Source: Prolixibacteraceae bacterium UBA1413 (GTDB lineage Bacteria > Bacteroidota > Bacteroidia > Bacteroidales > Prolixibacteraceae). Taken from it: DNA of 64,000 nucleotides. A program made the translations under genes and the position numbers. Under the pieces are notes generated by a model. The model searched no databases. It was not told the origin of the DNA and saw nothing but the letters and a program-made list of their open reading frames with translations. The DNA is taken from contig DBPT01000006.1 in the NCBI GenBank assembly GCA_002304925.1, positions 62,001 to 126,000 on the forward strand, given 5' to 3'. Position 1 is the first letter of the stretch. Each line of letters starts with the position of its first letter. Below, one piece after another: positions 37,573 to 46,109 of this stretch.

Positions 37573-38019
37573 TCAGGATCGCCTGGCAGCAAAGAATTCT
37601 TTCATGAGTGCGGCACATTCCTTCCCGCGGATACCTTCTGTGACCTCGGTTTTGGGATGCAGAACGTCAGGTGCGAATTTCTGGTAGCCTCTTTTTTCAT
37701 CGGGAGCGCCGAAGACGACTCTTCCCGCCTGCGCCCAGGCCAGGGCACCGGCGCACATGACGCAGGGTTCTACGGTTACATAAACGGTACATTGGTCAAG
37801 GTACTTCCCCCCCAAGGTGTTGGCAGCAGCCGTAATGGCCTGCATTTCGGCATGGGCTGTCACATCATTCAGCAGTTCCGTCAGATTGTGCGCCCGGGCA
37901 ATGATCCGTCCCGCACATACCACCACCGCCCCGACGGGGACCTCTCCTTTCTCAAAAGCCAGCCGCGCTTCCCCCAGCGCCCTTTCCATAAAGTATTCAT
38001 CCCCGAAAAGCTCTGCCAT
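37573..38019 (-). CDS. tadA: TadA, tRNA(Arg)-specific adenosine deaminase
   Basis: Zinc deaminase (148 aa) that makes inosine at the wobble position of tRNA-Arg(ACG). Zinc site: HAEMQAI with catalytic Glu, and PCVMCAGALAWAQ. The N-terminal FMERALGEARLAFEKGEVPVGAVVV is typical of TadA. A second cytidine-deaminase-fold protein lies at 54234-54719 but has guanine deaminase features, so this is the better TadA. Confidence 0.94.
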   Translation of the reverse strand: MAELFGDEYFMERALGEARLAFEKGEVPVGAVVVCAGRIIARAHNLTELLNDVTAHAEMQAITAAANTLGGKYLDQCTVYVTVEPCVMCAGALAWAQAGRVVFGAPDEKRGYQKFAPDVLHPKTEVTEGIRGKECAALMKEFFAARRS

Positions 38020-38078
38020 AACGCATTTGTTTGATCAGCCCTTCTTCGGACTGCGGTATAAAATTGCTAAAAATTGGC

Positions 38079-38086
38079 TACTTTCG
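38079..38086 (+). promoter_or_regulatory. Candidate -7 element for aspS
   Basis: TACTTTCG fits the TAnnTTTG/TTCG form used in Bacteroidota and lies 23 nt before the aspS ATG. No convincing -33 element. Confidence 0.35.
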
Positions 38087-38109
38087 CAACCTGTCTAATA
38101 CATTGATTT

Positions 38110-39864
38110 ATGTACAGAACAAACACATGCGGCGAATTAAGGGTCGAACACTGCGGTACGGAAGTAATCCTGGCCGGCTGGGTTCAGCGGATTCGGGATC
38201 TGGGAGCTATGACTTTCATAGACCTGCGCGACAGGTATGGTATCACCCAACTGGTAACCGATGAAAAAACAGACGCCGGTATCCGGGAACAGGCAGCCAC
38301 CCTCGGAAGGGAATTTGTGATTCAGGTGAAAGGGAAAGTCAGGGAACGGAGCAGCAAAAACAAGCAACTTCCCACAGGTGATATCGAGGTAGAGATCAGC
38401 GCCATCAAGGTACTGAGCCCTTCCATCCTGCCCCCCTTTACCATCCAGAACGACACCGACGGAGGCGATGACCTCCGGATGAAATACCGCTACCTGGATC
38501 TCCGCCGTCCGGCGGTTCAGCAAAACCTTTTTCTCAGGGCCCGGATAGCGCAGGCAACACGCAACTACCTTTCAGAAAAAGGATTCATCGAGGTTGAAAC
38601 CCCGGTGATGATCAAATCGACCCCGGAAGGAGCCCGCGACTTCGTGGTCCCTTCCCGCATGAATCCCGGGGAATTCTATGCCTTGCCCCAGTCGCCCCAG
38701 ATCTTCAAGCAACTGCTGATGGTTGCCGGTTTTGATAAATATTTCCAGATTGTCAAATGCTTCCGGGACGAAGACCTCCGCGCCGACAGGCAGCCTGAAT
38801 TCACCCAGATAGACTGCGAAATGTCGTTCGTGGAACAGGAGGACGTGCTGAATACTTTCGAAGGGCTGACCCGTCACCTGCTCCTGGAAATCCTTGGCGT
38901 CGAAACCGGCGCCTTTCCCAGACTCTCCTATGGCGGAGCTATGGAAAACTACGGATCTGACAAGCCCGACATCCGCTTCGGTATGAAAATCGTTGACCTC
39001 ACCTCCAGCGCAAGAGGAAAGGGATTTCCCGTTTTCGACGGAGCGGAATACGTCGGAGGGATCTGTGCCGAAGGATGCGGTGAGTATACCCGCAAACAAC
39101 TCGACGAACTCACCGAATGGATTAAAAGGCCCCAGATCGGGGCCAGAGGGCTGATTTATTTAAAAATGAACGAAAACGGGACCATCCGTTCCTCCATCGA
39201 CAAATATTTCAATTCCGAAGAACTGAAAGACCTTGCCTTCCATTTCAGAGCCAGGGCGGGCGATCTCATCCTGGTCATTCCCGGGGAACGGGAGAAAACG
39301 CTGACTGCCCTGGGGAATCTTCGCCTGGAGATGGGGAACCGGCTGGGGCTACGCCCCAAAGGCACCTTCCAGCCGTTGTGGGTGGTCGATTTCCCCCTCC
39401 TGGAATGGAACGAAGAAAACGGCAGATGGTCGGCCATGCACCACCCCTTCACTTCTCCGAAACCGGAAGATATCCCCCTCCTTGACAGCGATCCCGGAAA
39501 AGTAAGGGCCAACGCTTACGACCTGGTGATCAACGGCGTGGAGATCGGCGGCGGATCGGTGCGGATCTTTGACGCTGCCCTTCAGTCGGCGATGTTCAAG
39601 GTATTGGGATTTACCCCTGAACAGGCAGAGGCACAGTTCGGATTTCTCATGAACGCCTTTAAATACGGAGCGCCTCCCCATGCCGGCATCGCCTTCGGCT
39701 TCGACAGGTTGGTATCCATGTTCGCCGGTTTGGATTCCATACGTGATGTCATTGCCTTCCCCAAGAACAATTCGGGACGGGATGTGATGAATGATTCCCC
39801 TTCGCCGATCAGTGAAGAACAGCTAAAAGAACTGTTTTTGACAATTCAGCAGCCGCCTAAATGA
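38110..39864 (+). CDS. aspS: AspS, aspartyl-tRNA synthetase
   Basis: Class IIb synthetase of 584 aa charging tRNA-Asp. An N-terminal OB-fold anticodon domain (RIRDLGAMTFIDLRDRYG) precedes class II motif 2 in CFRDEDLRADRQPEFTQID and motif 3 in GIAFGFDRLVSMFAG. The bacterial GAD insertion domain lies between the motifs, and QSPQIFKQLLMV is typical of bacterial AspRS. Whether it is discriminating for Asp cannot be read from sequence alone. Ends at a hairpin. Confidence 0.97.
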   Translation: MYRTNTCGELRVEHCGTEVILAGWVQRIRDLGAMTFIDLRDRYGITQLVTDEKTDAGIREQAATLGREFVIQVKGKVRERSSKNKQLPTGDIEVEISAIKVLSPSILPPFTIQNDTDGGDDLRMKYRYLDLRRPAVQQNLFLRARIAQATRNYLSEKGFIEVETPVMIKSTPEGARDFVVPSRMNPGEFYALPQSPQIFKQLLMVAGFDKYFQIVKCFRDEDLRADRQPEFTQIDCEMSFVEQEDVLNTFEGLTRHLLLEILGVETGAFPRLSYGGAMENYGSDKPDIRFGMKIVDLTSSARGKGFPVFDGAEYVGGICAEGCGEYTRKQLDELTEWIKRPQIGARGLIYLKMNENGTIRSSIDKYFNSEELKDLAFHFRARAGDLILVIPGEREKTLTALGNLRLEMGNRLGLRPKGTFQPLWVVDFPLLEWNEENGRWSAMHHPFTSPKPEDIPLLDSDPGKVRANAYDLVINGVEIGGGSVRIFDAALQSAMFKVLGFTPEQAEAQFGFLMNAFKYGAPPHAGIAFGFDRLVSMFAGLDSIRDVIAFPKNNSGRDVMNDSPSPISEEQLKELFLTIQQPPK

Positions 39865-39865
39865 A

Positions 39866-39898
39866 AGAGAGGTTGTTCCCCGAAGAAACAACCTCTCT
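39866..39898. terminator. Terminator between convergent aspS and exbD2
   Basis: A 12-bp perfect stem (AGAGAGGTTGTT at 39866-39877, complement 39887-39898) with a 9-nt loop. The T-rich flank is on the minus-strand exit, so it may serve the exb operon better than aspS. Confidence 0.75.
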
Positions 39899-39920
39899 AA
39901 AACTCGTTTACCTTAACAGA

Positions 39921-40391
39921 TTACCGATTGTCAATCCTTTTCTTTGCAGAATAGTTGATATGCAAGGCAGAAGCTCTACGGAGCTCTTGCTTGATATCCT
40001 GTACAATCTTCATCTGGGTATATTCATCGATCTTCAATGAAGTAACCATCAGCGGGACTTCAGCTTCATCCCTGGCTTGCCTTTCAACCACAATAAAATT
40101 GACGATATCACTGACTTCCGCGAACTGGTCATTCAACTGAATTCTGGGTTCGCTTCCGTATACTCCGATATACTGATTGTGCGGCACACCGACGTAAATG
40201 TTACTGACCAAACTCTTCTTCTCTAATTTGGTAAGTTCCGTGCCTTGCGGTAAGGATTGCCTGACCATCACAGTAACATCCCTCATCTTTACCACTGACA
40301 TAAAAAAGAACAGAAGCATGAAAACAATGTCAGGTAGAGAGGCAGTTGATATAGCCGGCAACTCTTTCTTCGCTTTTCTAAATCTTGCCAT
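39921..40391 (-). CDS. exbD: ExbD/TolR-family protein 2
   Basis: Small energy-transducing protein of 156 aa: a basic cytoplasmic N-terminus (ARFRKAKKELPAI), one membrane segment at about 19-38 with the Asp in SLPDIVFMLLFFFM that couples proton flow, and a periplasmic domain. It works with ExbB in a proton-driven motor that powers TonB or Tol systems. Last gene of the four-gene operon, 1 nt after exbD1. Confidence 0.9.
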   Translation of the reverse strand: MARFRKAKKELPAISTASLPDIVFMLLFFFMSVVKMRDVTVMVRQSLPQGTELTKLEKKSLVSNIYVGVPHNQYIGVYGSEPRIQLNDQFAEVSDIVNFIVVERQARDEAEVPLMVTSLKIDEYTQMKIVQDIKQELRRASALHINYSAKKRIDNR

Positions 40392-40392
40392 A

Positions 40393-40965
40393 TTATTTAA
40401 CTCCTACTCTTTTGGGTTCAGCTTCAGATATACGTTGCGGGTAAATTTCCCGGATAGCATCCTGCTGTTCTTTAGTCAGCATAGCCAAAGGTTTGCCGAA
40501 TTTAGACATGGCCAGTTCATTCCTGAGTTCATTGACTGCCCCAACCAATTCGTTCTGGACTTCCAGATAAACACCGTATTGTGTACCCAAATCGTTCTGT
40601 AACGAAATGACCCCTTTGGTTATTGGCATTTCCCCGAAAAAGTCAACTTCTTTAATCTCTTTTTCAGGGAGGTTTTCAGAGTCATTCGGATTCTCAAGGA
40701 ACTCCTTGGCCTTTTCACGCAATTGTCCGATCTGAAGCCATTCACCTTCTACCAGCAATTGGTTATCCTTATTGACCAAAACGATAAATACATTTCTCTC
40801 TTTGATCGGCGGAGCATCATCTTGTTCTACATCAGGCGCCAATGGCGGCAAGCGCCTCTCAAGCCCTATATCTGTATCCATCGACGAAGTGGTCAGGAAG
40901 AAGATAAGGAGGAGAAAAGCGATGTCGGCCAAAGACGCTGAAGGTATTTCAGGTGGTTTTCTCAT
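40393..40965 (-). CDS. exbD: ExbD/TolR-family protein 1
   Basis: ExbD homologue of 190 aa with N-terminal PEIPSASLADIAFLLLIFFLTTSSMDTD, the single membrane segment carrying the conserved Asp in SLADIAF. The periplasmic domain is longer than in exbD2. The paired paralogues may form a heteromeric periplasmic part of the ExbBD motor, as inferred for other Bacteroidota. Confidence 0.9.
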   Translation of the reverse strand: MRKPPEIPSASLADIAFLLLIFFLTTSSMDTDIGLERRLPPLAPDVEQDDAPPIKERNVFIVLVNKDNQLLVEGEWLQIGQLREKAKEFLENPNDSENLPEKEIKEVDFFGEMPITKGVISLQNDLGTQYGVYLEVQNELVGAVNELRNELAMSKFGKPLAMLTKEQQDAIREIYPQRISEAEPKRVGVK

Positions 40966-41003
40966 ACTTTCAATTTTAACCGATTAAGAAAAATTACATC
41001 AGA

Positions 41004-41459
41004 TTACTTAAAGTAACGGCTCACTGATGAATAAATCAAAGCAAGAATTGCCAATCCAAAGATAATATACGTCGAATACAAGGCGGTATCAATTACTCTG
41101 GTGATGGTAGGTGTGATGGTACCATCAGCGATAAACTTCTCAACGCCGAAGAATTGCGGATATTCGCTTGATCCAAGTAACCAGGAAATCAAAACGATGA
41201 GGAGAACGGCAGCAATTCCGAACAGTCCCCCTTTGGCAGATTTCAGGTTACTGAAAAACTGGAACAAAGCAAACAGGATGAGAACAACCACCGCTAAAAA
41301 GAGCAAAACATACGCCCACCTCAGGTTGATTGTGATCCAGTTACCCATTGCCGAATCGGTGAGATCGCTGCTGATACTTGCCACAAGTGAAATGATCAGG
41401 ATCAGGGAGACCACACTTACGACCAACAGGGTAAGGAAGGGGATATTTAATTTCTTCAT
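41004..41459 (-). CDS. Four-helix membrane protein between exbB and exbD, function unknown
   Basis: Protein of 151 aa consisting almost only of four hydrophobic segments (about residues 5-28, 46-66, 78-96, 123-146). I see no catalytic motif. It lies 1 nt after exbB and before two exbD genes, an arrangement I recall from Bacteroidota, so it is probably an accessory of the ExbBD motor. The ATG at 41459 was preferred to one at 41468, which overlaps the exbB stop. Confidence 0.75.
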   Translation of the reverse strand: MKKLNIPFLTLLVVSVVSLILIISLVASISSDLTDSAMGNWITINLRWAYVLLFLAVVVLILFALFQFFSNLKSAKGGLFGIAAVLLIVLISWLLGSSEYPQFFGVEKFIADGTITPTITRVIDTALYSTYIIFGLAILALIYSSVSRYFK

Positions 41460-41460
41460 A

Positions 41461-42285
41461 CTATGCATTTTTAAGGTTGTGCTTTACCAACAAGTCAATA
41501 AATGCAATGGACGAATCTTCCATGTCGCCGACCAGGTTGTCGATTTTGCTAAGGAAGTAGTTGTAAAACACCTGGAGGATAATAGCCACGATCAAACCAC
41601 CCACGGTTGTGATCAAAGCCACCTTGATACCTGCAGCAACAAGTGAAGGGCTAATATCACCGGCTTGCTCGATTGCATCGAAAGCTTGGATCATCCCGAC
41701 AACCGTTCCAAGGAACCCAAACATAGGTGCCAGGGCAATAAAGAGACCGACCCAACTCAGGTTTTTTTCCAGCAAACTGGCCTGAACCCCACCAAAAGCG
41801 ACCACTGATTTTTCAGCCAAATCCAGACCTTGGTGTGATCTGTCCAATCCCTGATAAAAAATACTGGCCACCGGGCCCCTGGTATTGCGACATACTTCCT
41901 TGGCAGCTTCAATTCCACCATTGTTGAGTGCATCTTCAATCTTACCCAGCAACTTTTTGGTATTTGATGTGGAAAGATTCAGGTAGATTATCCTTTCAAT
42001 ACAGAATGCCAGACCGAGAACAAGACAGATCAGGATCGGGGTCATCCAGATAGGACCTCCTTCGATGAATTTCTGTTTCAAGGCACTGTGAAGCGATTGT
42101 CCCTCTTCAGCCTTAGCGGCAACCTCTTCAACGGGGTCGGCTGCAACAGCCTCATCAGCAGCTGCCGTACCTGAGCTGTCCACCGCCGTCGTGGTGGCTG
42201 CCGGCTGATCCTGGGCAACAACAGAGTTTGATGCAACAAAGAGAAGCATCCCAAATACTGCAATCAACGCGAAAAGTTTTTTCAT
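41461..42285 (-). CDS. exbB: ExbB/TolQ/MotA-family proton channel protein
   Basis: Motor protein of 274 aa. An N-terminal signal-like segment (1-24) is followed by an Ala/Glu-rich periplasmic stretch, then three membrane segments of the MotA/TolQ/ExbB fold: WMTPILICLVLGLAFCIERI near 80, GLFIALAPMFGFLGTVVGMIQAF near 180, and KVALITTVGGLIVAIILQVFY near 225. The extended N-terminus is typical of the Bacteroidota form. Heads the operon behind a near-perfect promoter. Confidence 0.93.
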   Translation of the reverse strand: MKKLFALIAVFGMLLFVASNSVVAQDQPAATTTAVDSSGTAAADEAVAADPVEEVAAKAEEGQSLHSALKQKFIEGGPIWMTPILICLVLGLAFCIERIIYLNLSTSNTKKLLGKIEDALNNGGIEAAKEVCRNTRGPVASIFYQGLDRSHQGLDLAEKSVVAFGGVQASLLEKNLSWVGLFIALAPMFGFLGTVVGMIQAFDAIEQAGDISPSLVAAGIKVALITTVGGLIVAIILQVFYNYFLSKIDNLVGDMEDSSIAFIDLLVKHNLKNA

Positions 42286-42340
42286 AATCGTTTTGAATTT
42301 AATTAATAATCTTTTTGATTTTTGTCGTTAAATTTTGTCC

Positions 42341-42371
42341 CAAATTTATAATATCATTAACATTATTCAAA
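42341..42371 (-). promoter_or_regulatory. Consensus Bacteroidota promoter of the exbB operon
   Basis: On the minus strand TTTG (42368-42371) is followed after 19 nt by TAAATTTG (42341-42348), an exact match to TTTG-N19-TAnnTTTG. Transcription would start near 42334, giving a leader of about 50 nt before exbB. Confidence 0.8.
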
Positions 42372-42464
42372 AACAGCAGCCATTTTTTTCGACATTTCGT
42401 CAAACTAATTTCAGATGAGAATTCCTGATTCTTCAAAAGTCTGGTTTAAAAATATTAAAAAGAG

Positions 42465-42552
42465 CGGAGAGAGGGGGATTCGAACCCCCGGTTCCCTTTT
42501 GGGGAACACACGCTTTCCAGGCGTGCTAGTTCAGCCACTCCTACACCTCTCC
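42465..42552 (-). tRNA. tRNA-Ser, anticodon GGA
   Basis: An 88-nt class II tRNA without encoded CCA. The 7-bp acceptor pairs GGAGAGG (42546-42552) with TCTCTCC (42466-42472), including one G-U, and the discriminator is G at 42465. The anticodon stem is CACGC/GCGTG with loop CTGGAAA, so the anticodon is GGA (42516-42518), reading UCC and UCU. A long variable arm (GTTCCCC/GGGAAC type) and a GGGGG/CCCCC T-stem with TTCGAAT loop complete the cloverleaf. Confidence 0.96.
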
Positions 42553-42612
42553 GGAATCCTGCATTCCTGTTAAAGCGCTGCAAAATACGAAAAAAAACGA
42601 AATGTTGTCACC

Positions 42613-43656
42613 TTACTCTTTTATTTCGCCACAAAGACTTTTTTTCAGGTACATTTTGACTTCCTCCCTGGTCAATCCCTGTGCCAGCAGGAACATCAGC
42701 TTGGTGATAGCCGCCTCGGTGGTCATGTCGTTGCCGCTCACCACCCCGGCATTGAGAAGATCCACACTGGTCTCATACTGCCCCATCTGAACGCTGCCTC
42801 CCTGGCATTGCGACACGTTGAGGATGATCACTCCCCTTCTGATGGCCTTCCGGATAGCCGCCAGAAACCATTTCGACGTGGGGACATTCCCCGATCCGTA
42901 AGATTCAAGAACCACCCCTTTCAACCCGGGCATCCCGAGAATCTGTTCCGCAACCTTCTGTCCGATGCCGGGAAACATTTTCAGAATGACCACATGATCG
43001 TCAAATCCTGTCTGCACCTTTAAAATCCCCCTGTTTTCGGGATAGTGGATGAATTCCGACCTGTACCTGATATCCACGCCGGCGGTCGCCAGCGCCGGAT
43101 AATTCTCAGAAACGAAAGCGCTGAAATTCTCGGAATCCTGTTTGACGCTCCTGTTTCCCCTGAAAAGATTGAAATCGAAATAGATGCAAACCTCAGGCAC
43201 CAGAGCCATTCCGTTCTTCCGTGCTGCGGCAATCTCCACGGAGGTAATCAGATTCTCCTTCCCGTCGGTGCGCAGGGTACCAATGGGCAATTGCGCTCCG
43301 GTGAGGATAATCGGCTTGTCAAGATTCACAAACATGTAACTCAGCGCAGAGGCGGTATATGCCATGGTGTCGGTGCCGTGAAGAATGACAAACCCGTCAA
43401 AATGGTTGTAATTCTTTTTGATGGTCAGGGCAATTCTCTCCCAGATTTCCGGCGTCACGTTTGACGAATCGATCGGAGGATTAAAAGCCACCGACTTGAT
43501 CCGGTAGCCAAATTTGTTCAGTTCAGGCACCTCCTCCATGATTTGGTCAAACCGTACAGGTGACAGGCTTCCCGTCACCGGGTTCTGAACCATCCCGATG
43601 GTGCCTCCCGTGTAAATGATCAGGACCGATCCCGTTTGCTGCAGATGCTGGTTCAT
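42613..43656 (-). CDS. ansA: Type I L-asparaginase
   Basis: Cytoplasmic-type amidohydrolase of 347 aa converting asparagine to aspartate and ammonia. The first catalytic Thr is in YTGGTIGMV near residue 16, the second in HGTDTMAYTASAL near 95. No signal peptide, so type I (AnsA) rather than periplasmic type II. It sits downstream of tatD and gdhA on the same strand, with a candidate -7 element of its own. Confidence 0.93.
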   Translation of the reverse strand: MNQHLQQTGSVLIIYTGGTIGMVQNPVTGSLSPVRFDQIMEEVPELNKFGYRIKSVAFNPPIDSSNVTPEIWERIALTIKKNYNHFDGFVILHGTDTMAYTASALSYMFVNLDKPIILTGAQLPIGTLRTDGKENLITSVEIAAARKNGMALVPEVCIYFDFNLFRGNRSVKQDSENFSAFVSENYPALATAGVDIRYRSEFIHYPENRGILKVQTGFDDHVVILKMFPGIGQKVAEQILGMPGLKGVVLESYGSGNVPTSKWFLAAIRKAIRRGVIILNVSQCQGGSVQMGQYETSVDLLNAGVVSGNDMTTEAAITKLMFLLAQGLTREEVKMYLKKSLCGEIKE

Positions 43657-43682
43657 ATTGACGCTGAAAGAAATTTACAATA

Positions 43683-43690
43683 CAAAGATA
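43683..43690 (-). promoter_or_regulatory. Candidate -7 element for ansA
   Basis: TATCTTTG on the minus strand fits TAnnTTTG exactly, 26 nt before the ansA start. No -33 element is seen. Confidence 0.4.
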
Positions 43691-43762
43691 CGAGACTTAA
43701 GGATTCCCCGCTCCATTCCCTTGACGCTCGTAACCCTCCGCTTCGAATGATGACGGATTGAA

Positions 43763-44527
43763 TCAAATCCTGAAGAGAGAACGGGCATTGGCAGAGGTTA
43801 TTTCAGCGATTTCCTCGCTGGAGACGCTGAAGATGGCAGCTACTTTGTCAGCCACATGGACCAGGTACCCAGGTTCGTTTCTTTTTCCGCGGTGGGGGGC
43901 GGGGCTCAGCCAGGGGGCGTCGGTTTCCAGTACCAACCGGTGTGGTCCAGCTTTTTCAAGGACCCCCGGGAGGGAGCTGTTTTTAAAGGTGACCACTCCC
44001 CCGATGCCCAGGTAAAAGCCAGCATCGATAACCATGCGGGCTTCCTCCCCGTTACCGGAAAAACAGTGGAAAACCCCGGTAAGGGAACCCTCCTGTTCCG
44101 CCTCCAATATGGCATATACTTCCCTGAAGGATTCCCTGACATGGATAACGACGGGAAGCCTCAGGGTCCGGGCAAGCCGGAGTTGCTGTCTGAAGACATC
44201 TTCCTGTTGCCGTTGCCGGGTTTTGTCCCAGTACAGGTCAATACCGATCTCTCCGACGCCAAAGAATGTCTCCCGTGAAAACCACCCGATGATCCGGTCC
44301 AGTTCCGCCACGTACGCCTCTCCGACAGAAGAAGGATGGAGTCCCATAAGCGGGAAGCAGACCTCCGGATGGTCATGGGCAACTGTCAGCAATCCGGTAA
44401 CTGATCTGGAATCGATGTTGGGAAGGATGATTTTCCCGACATCCGATGACAGGGCCCTGGCAATCACAGCTTCCCTGTCATCGGAATAATCATCGGAATA
44501 GAGATGCGAATGGGTGTCGATCAGCAT
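43763..44527 (-). CDS. TatD-family DNase
   Basis: Metal-dependent hydrolase of 254 aa with a TIM barrel. Metal ligands: DTHSHLYSD near residue 3, GEIGIDLYWDKT near 92, VVIHVRES near 127, VFHCFSGN near 153, and LETDAPWL near 205. Members cut DNA, for instance in repair or turnover; the paralogue-specific role is open. The true start is the ATG at 44527; a longer frame begins with TTG at 44542 inside the gdhA end. The gene follows gdhA after 7 nt. Confidence 0.92.
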   Translation of the reverse strand: MLIDTHSHLYSDDYSDDREAVIARALSSDVGKIILPNIDSRSVTGLLTVAHDHPEVCFPLMGLHPSSVGEAYVAELDRIIGWFSRETFFGVGEIGIDLYWDKTRQRQQEDVFRQQLRLARTLRLPVVIHVRESFREVYAILEAEQEGSLTGVFHCFSGNGEEARMVIDAGFYLGIGGVVTFKNSSLPGVLEKAGPHRLVLETDAPWLSPAPHRGKRNEPGYLVHVADKVAAIFSVSSEEIAEITSANARSLFRI

Positions 44528-44534
44528 TTGCGCA

Positions 44535-45869
44535 TCAGACAATACCCTGAGCCAGCATGGCTTCGGCGACTTTCACAAAGCCTCCGATATTGGCACCCTT
44601 CACATAGTCAATCCTTTTCCCTCCGCTGCCGAATTTCACACAGGTCTCATGGATATCCTGCATGATAATCTGGAGCCTTTGGTCGACCTCTTCGCGCGAC
44701 CAGTTGTAACGCATGCTGTTCTGGGTCATTTCCAGTCCCGATACGGACACTCCTCCGGCATTGACCGCCTTCCCCGGAGCGAAATCGATATGTTCCTTCA
44801 GATACTCCACAGCTTCGGCGGTACATCCCATATTGGAGGCTTCGGCGACCAGCCAGCATCCGTTCTTCACCAGATCTGCCGCATCATCCACGTTGAGTTC
44901 ATTCTGGGTGGCACACGGAATGGCAATGTCACACTTTTCAACCCAAGGTTTTTTTCCGGGGACGAATTTCACCCCGAACTTTTTGGAATAGGGCTCTACG
45001 ATATCCTGGTTGCTGGCCCTGAGTTCCAGCATATAATTGATCTTGTCGCCCGAAATCCCGTCAGGATCATAGACATATCCGTCGGGACCGGAAATGGTGA
45101 CTACCTTGCCGCCCAATTCGTTAATTTTGGAGACGGCACCCCAGGCAACATTTCCGAAGCCCGAAATGGCAAAGGTATGGCCGGCGATATCCTTGCCCAG
45201 CCTTTTCAGCATATGGCGTACAAAGTAAACGGCGCCAAATCCGGTGGCTTCAGGACGAATAAGGCTTCCCCCCCAGCCGATCCCCTTTCCGGTGAAAACT
45301 CCCGTGAATTCGTTGCGCAGCCGCTTATACTGGCCGAACATGTAGCCTACCTCACGCCCACCCACACCGATATCACCTGCAGGTACGTCGGTGTCGGGAC
45401 CAATATGGCGGAAAAGCTCATTCATGAAAGACTGGCAGAAACGCATGATCTCACCGTCGGACTTCCCTTTCGGGCTGAAATCAGAGCCTCCTTTTCCTCC
45501 ACCCATGGGCAGGGTGGTCAAACTGTTCTTGAAGGTCTGTTCAAAACCAAGGAATTTCAAAATGCTCAGGGTGACCGTCGCATGAAATCGGATCCCCCCC
45601 TTGTAGGGTCCTATGGCGGAGTTAAACTCCACCCTGTAACCCCTGTTGATCTGCACCTCACCGTGGTCATCCACCCAGGGAACCCGGAAAATAATCGTCC
45701 GCTCCGGCTCACACATGCGTTCCAGAATTTTATTTTTCCGGTATTTCGGGTTCTGCATATAAAAATCCCAAACCGATTCAGCAACCTCCTGAACGGCCTG
45801 ATGAAACTCCTTCTCCCCGGGAGTTCTCTGTTTCAGGCTTTCCATGAACTCATTAATCTCAGCTTTCAT
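44535..45869 (-). CDS. gdhA: Glutamate dehydrogenase, hexameric type
   Basis: Dehydrogenase (444 aa) making glutamate from 2-oxoglutarate and ammonia. Catalytic core PMGGGKGGSDF with the active lysine, GPDTDVPAGDIGVGGREVGYMFG, the dinucleotide fold FAISGFGNVAWGA and the C-terminal MTQNSMRYNWSREEVD are all present. Length fits the NADP-linked bacterial hexameric group; cofactor choice is inferred. A TACATTTG element lies 25 nt upstream. Confidence 0.95.
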   Translation of the reverse strand: MKAEINEFMESLKQRTPGEKEFHQAVQEVAESVWDFYMQNPKYRKNKILERMCEPERTIIFRVPWVDDHGEVQINRGYRVEFNSAIGPYKGGIRFHATVTLSILKFLGFEQTFKNSLTTLPMGGGKGGSDFSPKGKSDGEIMRFCQSFMNELFRHIGPDTDVPAGDIGVGGREVGYMFGQYKRLRNEFTGVFTGKGIGWGGSLIRPEATGFGAVYFVRHMLKRLGKDIAGHTFAISGFGNVAWGAVSKINELGGKVVTISGPDGYVYDPDGISGDKINYMLELRASNQDIVEPYSKKFGVKFVPGKKPWVEKCDIAIPCATQNELNVDDAADLVKNGCWLVAEASNMGCTAEAVEYLKEHIDFAPGKAVNAGGVSVSGLEMTQNSMRYNWSREEVDQRLQIIMQDIHETCVKFGSGGKRIDYVKGANIGGFVKVAEAMLAQGIV

Positions 45870-45893
45870 ACTTTTGTGTTTAAATTAATAAGG

Positions 45894-45901
45894 CAAATGT
45901 A
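45894..45901 (-). promoter_or_regulatory. Candidate -7 element for gdhA
   Basis: TACATTTG on the minus strand is an exact TAnnTTTG match with a leader of about 20 nt. There is no convincing TTTG at the -33 distance. Confidence 0.35.
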
Positions 45902-46056
45902 ACCAAGTTGAACCGGAATAATGCAGAACGATGGTCAAAAAACAAAAAATTTAAGTTCTGTTTATCTGATATTTATTATTTACAGCAATGTGTTCAATAA
46001 CACTATCTGACAAACATCAGGAATTTGGGGGACAGGGTTTGCGGCCGGAACCATAA

Positions 46057-46087
46057 AAAAAGGCTGTCCTGAGGAGACAGCCTTTTT
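46057..46087 (-). terminator. Terminator of groESL
   Basis: A 12-bp perfect stem (AAAAAGGCTGTC at 46057-46068, complement 46076-46087), 7-nt loop and a run of Ts on the minus-strand exit. It lies 22 nt past the groEL stop. Confidence 0.88.
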
Positions 46088-46109
46088 ATAAATATCCATA
46101 CAGAAGATT

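Noticed and set aside
44528..44542. TTG start giving TatD five more residues
   Set aside because: The ATG at 44527 begins directly on the conserved DTHSH motif and avoids overlap with gdhA. The same reasoning was used against TTG/GTG starts of the HAD, ampG, rhlE, NagX-like and LAB_N genes.
44514..45902. Plus-strand ORF of 462 codons opposite gdhA
   Set aside because: Shadow of a strongly conserved dehydrogenase gene.
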